From Combretum micranthum (lineage: Eukaryota; Streptophyta; Magnoliopsida; Myrtales; Combretaceae): DNA of 64,000 nucleotides. The notes beneath the pieces were generated by a model. That model ran no database searches and was not told where the DNA came from. It was given only the letters and a program-made list of their open reading frames with translations. Positions 1 to 23,727 of this stretch are shown in pieces (positions within the stretch are counted from its first letter, which is position 1; each line of letters starts with the position of its first letter). The position numbers and the translations under genes are program-made. The stretch is taken from positions 62,001 through 126,000 of the forward strand of contig JAMXBD010000396.1 of assembly GCA_024138025.1 (NCBI GenBank). Direction: 5' to 3'.

Positions 1-157
1 CACTAACATAAGAGAATGGGAACTAAGATAAAACTTAAAATGGTAAACATGAAAAAGAAGTGTGAATGTTTAACACTTGGGAAATGTCAGCTAGTACTGT
101 TGGATATACAACATATATCTTTGTTTATCGATCAGCTATAAATTTATTAATGAAATA

Positions 158-400
158 CCAATTACATAAAAATAACTACATAAATACCATCGCAAAATCG
201 CATATTGAAAATACAATTTTACTATTCTATTAATTTTTTATGAATGTCATATATCTAACATGTGATTTTGCAATGGTATATAATTCTTAAATCACGTGTT
301 ACCTGTGATTTCTTTGTAAAGATTAAAATCACATCTAGTATTTAGGTAACTAAAATCATGTGATTTGTATTTAAATAAATCTAAATTTGTAAGATTAGTC
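158..400. mobile_element. palindrome-array element 1 (MITE-like)
   Basis: The left end reads AATTACATAAAAATAACTAC followed by ATAAATACC and AAAATCGCAT, matching the left ends of the elements at 14403 and 23363. Inside are repeated short inverted pieces around AAATCAC / GTGATTT, for example the perfect 7-bp arms in the stretch near 290-316. The right end is not clear. It is placed in the family by its end similarity; mobility is inferred. Confidence 0.4.
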
Positions 401-1818
401 AACATGTATTGCACCCTAAATTTACCAAAGAACATATGTACAAGTGACTAGCTAGTATTCTTAGTTTTTCTGGAAATATAATTCTAGCCTTAATTACTAC
501 AAACAACATAGAAAATAAGTCATATCAAATTTGGTGCTTAAAATGACAGCATAAATTCAAATAACTATATTTATTTTTTAATGTTTGCCACGTGTCATGC
601 TATATAAGCACCACAAGGCATGCGACATTAGTCATGTGGGGCATCAATATATATTAACATAACATATATAATAGATAGGAGATGAGTTTTAAAACTTAGA
701 AAGTTTTGCAATTAAGACTTAAAAAAGTTTCAATTCCTACGATGAACTCCTAAAACTTAAAAAGCGAAAAGGAATCTGAGCCCTACCATAATGAATTGTT
801 CACTTCTCCTTAAAATATAATATAATCAATGAATCATAAATAATATTGAACAGAAAAAATAAATAAATAAATTGTATAAAAAGCCATAAAGGCACACGAA
901 AAAAAAGCCTATGTACAAGTCCTAAGATGCTATCAAACATCCAATTATTGATAAAAGATATTCCTAATAGTTTATGCAACAATTGCAATTTGCAAATATA
1001 TCCCCTGATTTATAATGGATCCTAAACAGTAACTTCACATCCCTAGCACTTTTAAAATTGTGCACATATACCAATAAAGGATGGATCCTAAACACCGCAA
1101 GGCTGGCTCGACTAGACCAGAAATATATATGTATAGAGAGAGAGAGAGGAGGAGGAGGAGGTGGTTGCAGGTAATGACCTACCACAGTACCGCTAGCTGA
1201 TTGTGCGACCTACTCTAAGTGGTCAATGAACACCTTAATATTAAAAAGAAAATTTGATAATGTCCAGATGGGTTGTGCCACTCAATTCTAGAGGCGAGCG
1301 ACCATTCGTCACCTCGAGTAAGTTGCACGACCCCATGGTGGAAGGCTTATGAACCACTCCACATTTAGATTTGTGGCCGAATTGGGTCGGCACTCGAAGC
1401 ATGTTCTTCTTTAGTCCCAACTCTACCGTTTAATAAAACCTGGCTTTACCGTCCAAAATTACAAGGATGCAAGTATTGAACTTAGTGATATTTATTATTT
1501 ATTCCTCTTTGTTTACCATGCACAACATATAAATACAAGTAGGATTAACAAGCAATTATTTGGTATGCATGATCAATCTTTATGCATGCACTTGTGTCTA
1601 GCGTCTCACTAGTTGCCAATCCTGACGAACTCAACATGAGTCTTAGGACAACCCACAGAATGGGACTTATGTGCCCCTCTATGTGATAGTCAACACCTTT
1701 CCGTATCTTTACTTTAGCATGGCATACCCCAATCATCCTAAGGCCAGGAGTTGGGGCAATCATAGGCTATATTTGAGGAAATTGTATGATTAGTGATTTG
1801 TCCAAATAAAAATTACAT
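401..1818. other. intergenic, no gene seen
   Basis: AT-rich DNA downstream of the malic enzyme gene. It has a short GA/GGA-rich tract near 1134-1162 and G-box-like words (CACGTG) near 588. Open frames are short and resemble nothing I recognise. Confidence 0.5.
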
Positions 1819-2203
1819 AAATTACACAAAAATAATTTAAAAAATACCGATATTTTTGTATTTTTTATATGAGTTGCATCTACTAGATGATTCATGAATA
1901 TATATGAGCCGCATGTATCATTCATGTATATTCATGAATCGCATGTGCTCCATGCTACTCGTGTATATTCATGAATTGCACTTCTTACATGCAATTCATG
2001 CAAATCAAATACATGCATGAATCGCATGTACCAAATGTGATTTATTAAGAAAAACATTGAATCGCTCCTTTTAGAAATGATTTAGCATTATAGAACTTTT
2101 GTTGAGCCACATCTTGTACAAACGATTCGTTAAGAGAAATATAAATCGAATAATCCACGTGCAACTTTGCCTCAATATTTTGATAATTATTTTTGTGTAA
2201 TTT
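1819..2203. mobile_element. palindrome-array element 2, perfect 19-bp terminal inverted repeats
   Basis: The left end AAATTACACAAAAATAATT (1819-1837) is an exact reverse complement of 2185-2203. The interior is an array of related palindromic words around ATTCATGAAT and GAATCGCATG in both orientations (near 1890-2030). The size (385 bp), inverted ends and lack of coding sequence fit a non-autonomous DNA transposon. No convincing target duplication was identified by eye. Confidence 0.6.
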
Positions 2204-3765
2204 GTACTTGTATAATTTATTTTTTCAAAGTTAGAAGACAAGTGTTTCACCCACTATATTTACCATTGTCATGCCTACCATGGTGACTAAGGGGTCGTTG
2301 GGATTCATGCAGCATGCTGCATTTCCAGTTACAACTTTGAGCCAACTCACTATAACGAGTGATACTGACCAATATATATACAGACGCATGCGTCAAGTAT
2401 ATATTACAACAGTCAACATACAACAGCACCAAGCAAGCAAAGACTTTTCACTAGCTTGTATCCAGTCTACAAAATATCCCCTCTAGGCATCTACAAATTC
2501 ATTGAGCTCAGCATAGTTCCATATGATGACAATTATAAGCAGGAAAATTTGCTGAGTTCCACGAAATTGTCAGTAAGGATATTTCAAAGACTAGAAATGA
2601 ACTAGTAAAGTACCTACAGATTACTGCTTGTTTTTTATTGTAATTCGTTGCCTTTTGCATTATATACTTTTTGTGCATATGTAAGTCATTTACTGATCAA
2701 CCAAAATATATATACACAAAAAGTACGCAAAATTTATACTCTGACATGCAGTATATAATGCACAAACCTTAAGTAAGCATACAATTCAACTTCCGGTTGT
2801 AGACATGGCAAGGGTAGATATGATCTACTTGTCCCAAAACTTGGCTCTAGCACCACGCAAAGGAAGATCCTTAAAGTAAGCAACTAGGGAATGTAAGCAC
2901 ACTTTTGTTGGCTGCCCCCAACCCACATACAGAATATGTTGAATGTCATACCTTCCATCACAACTAATGAGAGTTTATGATCCAAATAGGTAGGTTATGC
3001 ATGATTACTTAACCCTGTCTGTACTTCTTTTACTTATTGTGTATGACAAGGACCGATAGATCTCACTCAGTTTATAGTTTACACCTTGCAGTTGTAAACA
3101 GCAAGACCAAGTTCTCGTACCGAGGTGAGCTAGGGCTATGGAAAATATGTGGAGAAGTACAAATTGCTGGTGAAGAAGTTACTAGAAGGCAGAATCAAAT
3201 CAAATAATAAATATATTATAGCATATGTTCTCAAGATCTTGTACTAATTGAGACATCTGAATGTAACAATCACTCTATTTCCTATTATTTATAAAAGTTA
3301 CATGAATACAGAACCTAGTCATACTTCGAACCATATGCAATAGACACTCACAAACTGACTAGTCCACTGATTGCACCATCATCAGCATGACCACCACCTC
3401 AGTTCAGGTTGGCACAAGCCCACCAGCTTCTTTGACTGTTTCATACCCTAATCATACACCTACTTGTAGGGAATTGGCTCTAAAATTTCTAAAGTAACTC
3501 CCTAGCCAAATGGAGGTCAGTAGCAAAGTCAAGGTTTAGTGCCAATCGTATTTTTAATCTTAAGTAAATCACCATTAATTTTCTTCTATAATTCGTATGG
3601 AACATAAAATCTCTTTTACCTCTTCACGCCTCACAATCTCTGAACTATACTTGACATAAATTTTCATAAAATTAAGATACAATACCTAGTAATTACCAAT
3701 AAGAAAGTTGTCATTAAAAAGCTCATACCAGAACTGCTGAAATAGGTCAAAATGGAAAATCATAC
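2204..3765. other. 3' flank of malic enzyme gene
   Basis: No gene recognised. The short terminal coding exon that a malic enzyme of this type should have (about 23 residues, ending near a VYSPLVHEK-like tail) was looked for on the minus strand here and not found. The poly(A) region of the gene should lie here but cannot be fixed. Confidence 0.4.
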
Positions 3766-15439
<11,674 letters not shown>

Positions 15440-15850
15440 TATGTGCCCTAGAAAGGAATATAGAGAAAAAAATCGAAAATCACCGACAGCGACACTTGTA
15501 CTAGATCTTGTTTCGTAAACGCAGTTTCAGTTCTCTCTATGAGAATTCTTTCTTTTTTCTTGGAGATGGATGGAAGTGAAGTCAAGCAGTCGACAAATGA
15601 TGGAGAGAGAGGAAGAGGCAGAGAGGGAGTCCGTGCTTACTGTGTTTGTCTCTTTATAGCCCCCAGGTACTCCCTCCTTCAGTGAGGATGGTAAGTAAAT
15701 TATATTTATTTTCTCTTTTTAAAGAAAAAAATCGCATAGAAAGTTGTTACCAGCCGTAAATAAATAACAGGGATAATTATTTGCCAGCTCCAACTTTCGG
15801 GCACGTGTTCTTATCAATTTGATATATATATATATTATATATATGTGTGT
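15440..15850 (-). promoter_or_regulatory. malic enzyme 5' leader and proximal promoter
   Basis: Upstream of the ATG (reading leftward from the promoter) is a purine/pyrimidine-rich leader near 15540-15640. A palindromic G-box CACGTG lies at 15802-15807, about 365 bases upstream of the start codon, next to alternating AT tracts that could serve as a TATA region (15821-15843). The transcription start cannot be fixed from sequence. Confidence 0.4.
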
Positions 15851-15867
15851 GCGCGCGCGCGCGTGTG
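15821..15867. repeat. compound AT / GT / GC dinucleotide tract
   Basis: Alternating AT, then GTGTGT, then an 11-base GC alternation, then GTGTG. The alternating purine-pyrimidine stretch can adopt Z-form DNA; it lies just upstream of the malic enzyme leader. Confidence 0.8.
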
Positions 15868-15905
15868 CGGAGGAGCGCTAATACATCACTAGTTGTATTT
15901 CTTTT

Positions 15906-16098
15906 GTCTGTTTGGTTTCGGTAAATATAAATAATTTTTAAAATTTTTTAAATAAATATTTATCAAAAAATAAATACGAAATAAAAGTTACTGTTTTTAT
16001 GAAAATATCTAATAAATAAAAATAAATACAAATAAAACATATTTACACATATCATTTTGATATACAAATGAAAAACAGATCATCCAAGCATATCATTT
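15906..16098. mobile_element. short MITE-like repeat, CTGTTTGGnTT / AAnCAGA ends
   Basis: Begins TCTGTTTGGTTTCGGTAAAT and ends in CAAATGAAAAACAGATCATC, roughly inverted to each other. Similar pieces recur near 28850-29052, 41278-41450 and 50210-50360, all AT-rich with TTTGTATCTGAT-like words. Family identity is not recognised. Confidence 0.4.
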
Positions 16099-16879
16099 TT
16101 CTGTATCGTATCTGTATCCCATTTATATTTTACAATTCAAACATATCCTTAAACCGTGTTTGGTAATCCATTTCATCGTGAAAATCAACAAGAAGAAAGA
16201 GAAATGAGTTGAAAAGAAAATAAAATAAAATGAAATGAAAGGGAAATAAGTTTATATTTTGTGTTTGGATTGTTAGAATGAAAATAAAAAAATAAGATAA
16301 ATTATTTATATAAATAAACCAAAAATATCTAGTCCATTTTAATTTTACATTTGTTCTCATTTTCTCTTGCTTTCTACCTTACCAAACACTGTATTAAACT
16401 TCAGTAATCAATTATTTAATACTAAGAACATTTACTCTTTTTCTTTTTCTCTTTTTTTTAACAATGCTAAAAACATTTACTCTAAATACATATAATATTA
16501 TGATTCTAAATTCCTCCTCATACATCAAAAGTCGTACTTTTTATATCAATTGTAAATATCGTTATAATAATGAATTTTATAATTCATTATTTTCCTTTTT
16601 TTCAAAAATGGGTTTATATATATATATATATATATTTTTACCATTTAATTGGAGATTTGGTCGTGTCCGTGTCCGTGGAAAGTGGAAAAACGAAGCAGCC
16701 ATGCTGTTCTAAACGAAAACGAGTGAGAGACTGCCCGGGTTTTTTGGGCAGGAAGAGAATGCAGGAAAGCTAAAGAGCAGTCAAGAAAAGGCATTGACCG
16801 GAAAAGGTCTGGGGCAAGAAATGGAGGGCAGTTAGGGATTTCCTGTGTGAAAAAGTAGGTGAAAAATATGTAAATGGTG

Positions 16880-16910
<31 letters not shown>

Positions 16911-18060
16911 GTATTAGCACGTGGAATCATTGAGATTGGCTTGGAGGGACAGCCCAATCACGATCGATTTGCCCTGTCTGCCTTTTGATCTTTGCCACGT
17001 GGATTTTGGGATGTGATCGGGTCAGTTTGATCAAATATTACAACATCTTACACAACAAGACTAGCTGTCTGTTTGGATATTTGCATCGTGTTTATTCTAT
17101 TTATATTTAATTTTTAGGTCTGTTTAAAAATAAAAGCTTTTATTTTTTCTTTGAATATGTATTTTATAAATAGTTTAATTGAAACCAATAACAAACTGAT
17201 ATCAAACTAGCAAATCAAATGCATACTAATTAATAAGATTATATTAAAGACTATAGACATATCATAAATTCATTTGTTACATACTAGCAATTAGGAAACT
17301 AGGTAGGTCGTTATAAGGTTTCCAACCTATATGATCCATTAAACAACCTATAGGTTTATATATATAATAAAAACCTTGTAAGATTAAAGAGTTGGGGTTT
17401 GATCATATAATTAACCCGATGGATACTTAATAATCCAGTATTATAATTTAAAAAATATATAAAAACATTACCAAAAGAACAAGAAAGGAAAGAGGAGATG
17501 AAGAAGCTACCATCTTTTTTTCTTTCTAGAGATTTTTTTTTTAACATCTACTAGATTAGTTATGAATTTTAGAACTTTTTATTAAATTTTGTTCAAGTCA
17601 TGTTTGTTGTGGATATTAACATTATTTGTCGTCCATTGTATTTTAGTTATGGTAAGAGATTTTCGAAGATATTATACGATGAAACAAGCAATGTATTTAT
17701 TATTAAATTAATAATGAATATAGTCTACAACATTTTCTATCAGTCCCTCTTTACACTATCTTTAGGAAAAGAGGGAAAAATTAAAAGGGAGAATTAAAGA
17801 AGATGAAAGAAAAAATTTAAATTTCTTTTTTACATAAAAAGAGAAAGAATGGGGGAAGAAGATTTAGTAATGTAAAATTGTTTATTTTGTTAAAATATCA
17901 TAAATTTGTTTATATTTTAAAATTATGCATTTGTTTTTATGGCTATAATTGTCTTCTTATTATTATTCCCAACCAATCCTCTCCAAATTTGAGAGAATTA
18001 TTTCTTATGAGTTCAATGAAATTTTTCTTTTTGAAATCTATTCATTTCATGATGGGACTC
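16099..18060. other. intergenic, repeat fragments and G-boxes
   Basis: AT-rich with no gene recognised. It contains an (AT)n tract near 16616-16635, a (GT)n then poly-T tract at 16878-16910, and two palindromic G-boxes CACGTG at 16918-16923 and 16996-17001. These lie about 1.5 kb upstream of the malic enzyme start and could be distal elements. Confidence 0.45.
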
Positions 18061-18980
18061 AGCTTGAGGGACTAATTGAGCTTGGGCTGGAGGCTTGCAG
18101 AATCTTGCATTAAGGGTGCTTACAGATAGCTTAGAGCCTGATGAAGAAAAGTTTTTATATCAACTTTTGCATTGCTTGATGATCACAATTGTATTGGCTT
18201 TAATATGTTGATTTTGAATGAATTGCAAGGTGGTGAAGAGCATATGAGTAACAACACGACTTGTACTATAAGTGAAGTTAAGATCAGAATTGAAGGTGGT
18301 TGGGAAAAAAACTTTGATACGACACACGAAAGAGTACACAATCCATGTTCTCAATCATGTAGTCCTTCTATACGCCTCATGAGAGAAAACATGACTCATG
18401 TAGGTAGATCATGTGCAAGTTAAATTGAAGCTGAGTTATGTGACATCCAAGGTACACAAACATGAACACGACACTAGTGTTCTTAGCCATGTGAGGATGA
18501 AAAAGTTGATGTTTCGCAAATTCTCATTTATTTGAGAAGTTATTTTAGTAAGATCCTTATGAGGGATATTTTAATAATTTCTTAGTTATTTATTAATCTT
18601 TTATTGGATGGTTTAATAATTTCTTAGTTATTTATTAATCTTTTATTGGATGGTTTAATAATTTCTTAGTTACTTATTAATCTTTTATTGATATGGGAGA
18701 CTACTGTAAATAGTATTCTCTTGTCATAAATATTATTATGGAAGTTTGAAAATAGTTTCTCTTGAGATTGTTTTGCTCTTAAGTTATTTCTACTCTTATC
18801 GATCTTTTTATTGTGGCAAGTGTGCCCATGGCTTATTGTGAATCATATCAATAGATCTTTGATATTTGTGTGTTTGGAATCACTTATTGGTGCTTTATAT
18901 CTAGTAAGTTGATTCTTTTATCCTAACCCTAATTTTTGTTTTGAGATTTAGACTTTTATCTGTGAGATTTAGATACCTTA
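18061..18980 (+). mobile_element. possible LTR-element remnant
   Basis: A moderately GC-richer island. The text resembles the 3' part of a plant LTR (AGACTACTGTAAATAGTATTC, then a stretch with GAGATTGTTTTGCTCTTAAG), but no paired LTR, primer site or polyprotein motif was found. It includes a 42-bp tandem repeat. This is a weak call; a decayed host transcript is an alternative. Confidence 0.25.
18568..18692. repeat. three tandem units of about 42 bp
   Basis: TTTAATAATTTCTTAGTTA followed by a TTATTAATCTTTTATTGGAT-like stretch occurs three times head to tail, nearly unchanged. The third unit has one substitution and a diverging end. Confidence 0.9.
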
Positions 18981-20020
18981 GTGATTGTCCTCCTACACAT
19001 ATATTCATCTTTTCTCCCATTTCCATGTATGGGAAAAGTAAAAATTTCCCTTTCAATTCCTCCCCTCACTTTTTGCTTCCTTCAATCTAAACATAGTGTT
19101 AAGGTCCGATCCTATTTAGAAAATACATATAATTTTTTAAAAACTATATTAATCAATGAATTATTTTGACTTGTGTCTTAGTTAAGGTTAAAGCTATTAA
19201 ATTTTATTTATAAAAAATAATAATATGTACATAAGAAAACTTCAAGAAAAATATGGATATTTATAATTTATAAATATATTAAAAATTTCTAAAGTACCTT
19301 TACTTGTACCTCTTGAAAACATTATGATGGAGAATTTTCTCATCAAATGCTATATCAAGTCATTCTATTACATGAGTATATATTTAACCATCCAATTTAG
19401 TTTTGTTGACCGGTCTATTTGTTTCATTAATCTTTTAATCTTTTTGGCTTCATTTTTTTTTTTTTTGTCGTTTTTAAGCAAACTGTTTGTCAAAACAAAT
19501 ACTGATGAAAAATAGACATTTTTACTTATAAATCGATCAAATAAATTAGATACTGATGTGAAACAGATATGATACGGATACAAATACAAATACCGATATG
19601 GGTACCAGTAAAAAAAAAACCATATAAACATACTCGTTTGATATTTTAGCGATCAATAAAGGTTTTATTAGAATTTAGATGACAAATCACCCTTTGAGAA
19701 TATTTGCAATTTCTATGATGATGTGATATGATTTGGTATTTTATTATAGGAGAAAGTCTATAATATTAATATTTTTCAAAGATTGTAAGTATATTGTCGT
19801 GAAATTTGGGCTATCTCCTTAATCTAATATTTTTTAGGGGATAATCCTGCAATGTACTCATTTTTTAATGAATTCGATTGAAGATGCAAAGAATTAGCTA
19901 GTAGCATAGGCTAATAATTAGTTGTTGTTGAAAATGGGAAAAAATTATTAACTTTTTCTTAAAAAAAAGTGAGAAATGTTGAGTAAATTATAGTCATCTC
20001 TGGCTTTTGCAACTCCTTAT
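18981..20020. other. intergenic, no gene seen
   Basis: AT-rich sequence with short open frames only. Around 19470-19640 there are words shared with the CAAATGAAAAnCAGA repeat family (for example GATACAAATACAAATACC). Confidence 0.4.
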
Positions 20021-20022
20021 GT

Positions 20023-20425
20023 TACGTTTGGTATACAGGAATCCTTCAAAATGAAATAAATTGGAACCAAAGGAATGAAATGAAATGGAATGAATAAGGG
20101 AATCACAAATCCATTTTTATGTTTGGACACATACATGAAATGAAATAAAGAAGATTGAGTATATATTAGGATTTAACAATGATACCCTTAATAATAATAA
20201 GATAGTAATTTTTTTGGGATAAAATAGTAATTAAAGTAAAGAAGGTGAAAAGGAATTGTGATTGTGCCTTTGAGAAGGTGGAATCGAAATCCTCCTTGAA
20301 GTCGGAATCATCGATTCTAAGGAATCACAATTCCAACTTTTAATAATGCTTCCAAACATAAGAAAGGGAATGGAAGCCGAAATCGCGATTCTATTTTGAT
20401 TCATTTTTTTGTATCAAGCATGTCA
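20023..20425. mobile_element. MITE-like element with central hairpin
   Basis: Ends are loosely inverted: GTTTGGTATACAGGAATCC at the left, and the complement of the right end contains GCTTGATACAAAAAAATGAATC. Inside is a perfect 12-bp inverted repeat GGAATTGTGATT (20252-20263) / AATCACAATTCC (20323-20334). The overall style (GGAATGAAATGAAATGG words) is typical of small plant DNA-element derivatives. Confidence 0.45.
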
Positions 20426-21552
20426 TTATATTTCCATAACTAAGTATGCAGACTCAAAGACTCAAATAACCCTAACTCACTTGTATATTAACTTTAAACA
20501 ATGTTAGATCATATACACATCATCATAAACAACCACATAAGTATCATCTTGTAAAACTATATGAATTCAACTACAAAAAACTCAAAGGGTTTGTCATATC
20601 AATACTACAATAATTATACATTGTAACTAGAATTCTACTATATCTCAAACACTAAATGCATATTACAATATTAGCAATGTCCCTAAATCTAACAAACCAC
20701 AATTGATTATACGATCTCCACTTTATACTTGAAAATGATGAATGAATTAGTTGTAGCTAAATACTATAATATCACATGAGCATAAGCATACAAGATTCAA
20801 TGGCACGCATATACATGTAGCGGGTATTCATTTATTATATTCAATTAACCTTATTGATAACAAATGGATAACTTAATATCCTAAATTATACATATATATG
20901 TAATACATATGCATGATGTTAGGTTTGCTCACCACTATCCATGAGTCCATAAGTCACTTAGATTTATCCAAATAATCTCCAAGTATAAATCGACGTAGAG
21001 ACAACACCACATAAAGATTATGAAGGTGTCATATTGGTATCACCAGTAATCTTGATGTATTAACAACATGTCATTTATTGCCATAGATAATAAAGACTTG
21101 TCTAATTAAAGTACCCAAAACCCAGGGACAGACCCAAGCAAGGGCCAAAAGGGGCTATGGCCCCCCTCTCCCTCAGAAAAAAATTGATTATTATAATATA
21201 TTTAATTAAGAAAAAAATGCGTTATGCTTATATTGTAATAAAGTAAATTTGCACCCCCCCCCCTAGTCATATGGTTCTCCATTTTTCCCTACCAAAACCA
21301 TTTACACTTTCAAACCTACATATTGATCACATTTTCTATAATTCTCACATTTACACTACCATTGAGGTTTGTATAGGATACTTATATATTTAATTTAAAT
21401 AAAATATTCAAAATATCAAATTGGTAATCAATTTGGTAATATTTAAGTTTCAAGGTTTTAAAGTAACATTCAAACTTAAAGAAAGAAGTTAAACAAGCAC
21501 TTTTGAACAAAAAAATATAAGTTTTGATGGGATTGTATCAAACACATGTATC
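20426..21552. other. intergenic, no gene seen
   Basis: No gene recognised. Near 21120-21270 is a G/C-run-rich patch (AAAGGGGCTATGGCCCCCC and a C run at about 21253-21264) that looks like a decayed repeat end. Confidence 0.4.
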
Positions 21553-21671
21553 AACATGACCATGTTAGAGGTCATGTTTTGAATAAAAGCATAATACAAG
21601 TTTTAACATAGCCATGTTAGAGGTTGTGTTCTTAATACTATTCTTAACATAACCATGTTAAAGGTTATGTT
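21553..21671. repeat. array of three 26-bp palindromes with co-changing arms
   Basis: Three units at 21553-21578, 21605-21630 and 21646-21671. Unit 1 arms are AACATGACC / GGTCATGTT, a perfect match. Unit 3 arms are AACATAACC / GGTTATGTT, also perfect, differing from unit 1 by a matched pair of changes. Unit 2 (AACATAGCC / GGTTGTGTT) has changed unmatched positions. The centres ATGTTAGA / ATGTTAAA are conserved. Confidence 0.85.
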
Positions 21672-22600
21672 GCAAACAGAAGTGTAACACAATTTAAACA
21701 TGGTCATATCACAAGTTGGATTTTCCTTGATAACAAGAAAATGTGCAGTTCCTTTGATAAAACTTTTTCAGACCATTCAATCTTCGGTTTCCTCCCAAGG
21801 CATACACAACTACATTGTTTCTATCACATTACAACGTTCCAAAGCACCAACGAACATAAAAATTTCCAAAAAAAAAAAAAAATCAAGGATCACATCTATA
21901 CCTACTTGCAATTCCTCATATTTTGCTTTTCTCTTTCAAGAATTTCTTAAGTCTCAACACCCAAATACATGAATTAACAAACTTTAATATCAAGAAACAT
22001 TCACCTATTAGTGCCTCCACTAGACTTGATTGCTGTAAGAATAGGCAAATACATGATGGGTAAGCTATAAACTCAATCAGACCCTACCATAGACTATCAC
22101 TAAGCTCTTGATTAGACTGCAATATATTTCCACTCGAAATGGAAAGGGAAGTCTAAAGTAGAAAAGACTCATACTTAAGGAGGAGATTGTTGAAATACAA
22201 CCATAATTAAGATAAAAATAATAATCCATATTGGAAAGATACAAGTTAAGTCAATAATATGCAGATGAAGAAGACCTATTAATCTAATAACTTTAAAAGT
22301 TTAAATTTTTTATTAGATACGCTCTCAAAACCTTGAATATTTTTCTTCACAAGATTCATATATATAATTTCTCCTCTTTGACGATTACTCTCGGTCTTTG
22401 CACTTAACAAGTTTATTTGTTTGTTTGTTTTAATCAACTCTAAATAAGTTTAATTAAGTAGAGTTCAAGTCCATTGAGGACTCCCCTTGAATCAAGCTCC
22501 AAAGGTTACGTTTAGAGTTTTTTTATTTTTATTAATTTCAACGTGAAGTACTTGATTGTTTTGACCGAATTCCTTGTAACTAACCATTAGGAACATATTC
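21672..22600. other. intergenic, no gene seen
   Basis: AT-rich with short frames including a poly-A tract near 21871-21883. It reads like decayed LTR or intergenic DNA; nothing can be assigned. Confidence 0.35.
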
Positions 22601-22622
22601 AACATTTATTAACTTTTAATAG

Positions 22623-22905
22623 CGGCGAATGAGGAGATGCGGCACGAAGTAAAAGTTTCTTTCCCACTTTTACAGATGTGTGAATGCTGAATAGCATCTG
22701 CCATCATTTCATGTCTTTTTATTCTTCCTTTAGGTAAGGCCTTCATGCCAATTTACTCTAGGAAATTGCTCGAGACAATAGGAATTAAAAAGGAATATGA
22801 AGGTCAAGGACTGGTGCCTGGAGTGGAATTTCAAAGCAATGGCCAATATAAATCTGTCCTTGATAATGTGAAAGATTATACCAAATTTCCGGTTTATTCA
22901 GACAG
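22623..22905 (+). pseudogene. unidentified gene fragment, two exon-like pieces
   Basis: A coding-looking piece ends at 22905 before a GTGCTC donor-like site. Its frame includes GKAFMPIYSRKLLETIGIKK and, after a short gap, VPGVEFQSNGQYKSVLDN. This complexity contrasts with the surrounding low-complexity DNA. A second piece (22623-22675) with EEMRHEVKVSFPLLQ lies upstream, ending TTTTACAG. A pyrimidine tract and TTTAG acceptor precede the second piece at about 22735. I do not recognise the protein. No continuing exons were found on either side, so a stranded or captured gene fragment is the best reading. Confidence 0.4.
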
Positions 22906-23362
22906 GTGCTCTCTGGGGGAGTTTATATTCTTAAATACCAAACATAAACCCAACCCATTCACATATTTCTTACGCACGACCAATTCAACCACTCTTTTAT
23001 TATGCTAAGATTTCCGACGATTATAATATAAAGGAATCAAATATATGTCATTCGTTACGAATAACGTTCACGTTATTAGATTATGGGAACTTGACGAGAT
23101 CATGTTTTGTTTTCTCCTTACCTTGAAGTGTTTTGTTTATGTTTGTTTTTATCTTAACGAGCTTGTTAAGTTGATCAATATAAAGTCATCCTCAAGTGTC
23201 GCAGATGAGTTTATAACCGTGTATGGTTGTAATAATTGGATAGGATAAGGAAACTATTAAGAATATTGGATAATGTAATTCACTTATATCATGCTTGATA
23301 CCAATGATATCGGATAAAAATTTTCGTGTTATTCATGAGTCTAGTGTATGTCTAAGGTTCTT

Positions 23363-23727
23363 ATACAAAATAATTACTAATATACCGTTTGAATGAAATT
23401 AATTACTAATTTTCAGTTACAAAATCGCCTTTGAGAAACAGAATATGCCATTTTATACAAAAATCACATAAAAGAATCACGATTTAATGGTTGACTAGAG
23501 TCGTAATATCCCAATTATTAATCGCGATATAAGTATTTTGTACCGATATGATGATTAATAATCGCGATATTAATCAGTACCTCAAATATATATCTCGTTT
23601 TTTAGTCATGATATGCACGTGTATATCACGGTTCCAAGACACGATATACGTGCATTTACTGTTCACTCGTATATCTGATAATAAAAACGCGATTTTGGTG
23701 TGGTAAATTGATAATTATTTTCATATT
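23363..23727. mobile_element. palindrome-array element 4 (MITE-like)
   Basis: The left end ACAAAATAATTACTAATATA (then CC) is inverted at the right, whose complement reads ATGAAAATAATTATCAATTT (then ACC). Inside, ATTAATAATCGCGATATTAA is nearly self-complementary and a second copy of TTAATCGCGATATAA lies just before it. There is also a larger hairpin with arms GCACGTGTATATC and GATATACGTGC near 23605-23655. Confidence 0.6.

Noticed and set aside
16645..16920. 91-residue frame with HTHTHT run
   Set aside because: Produced by the GT and T simple repeats.
21120..21270. Transposon end from G/C runs
   Set aside because: No inverted partner or target duplication seen; left as an unspecific repeat fragment.
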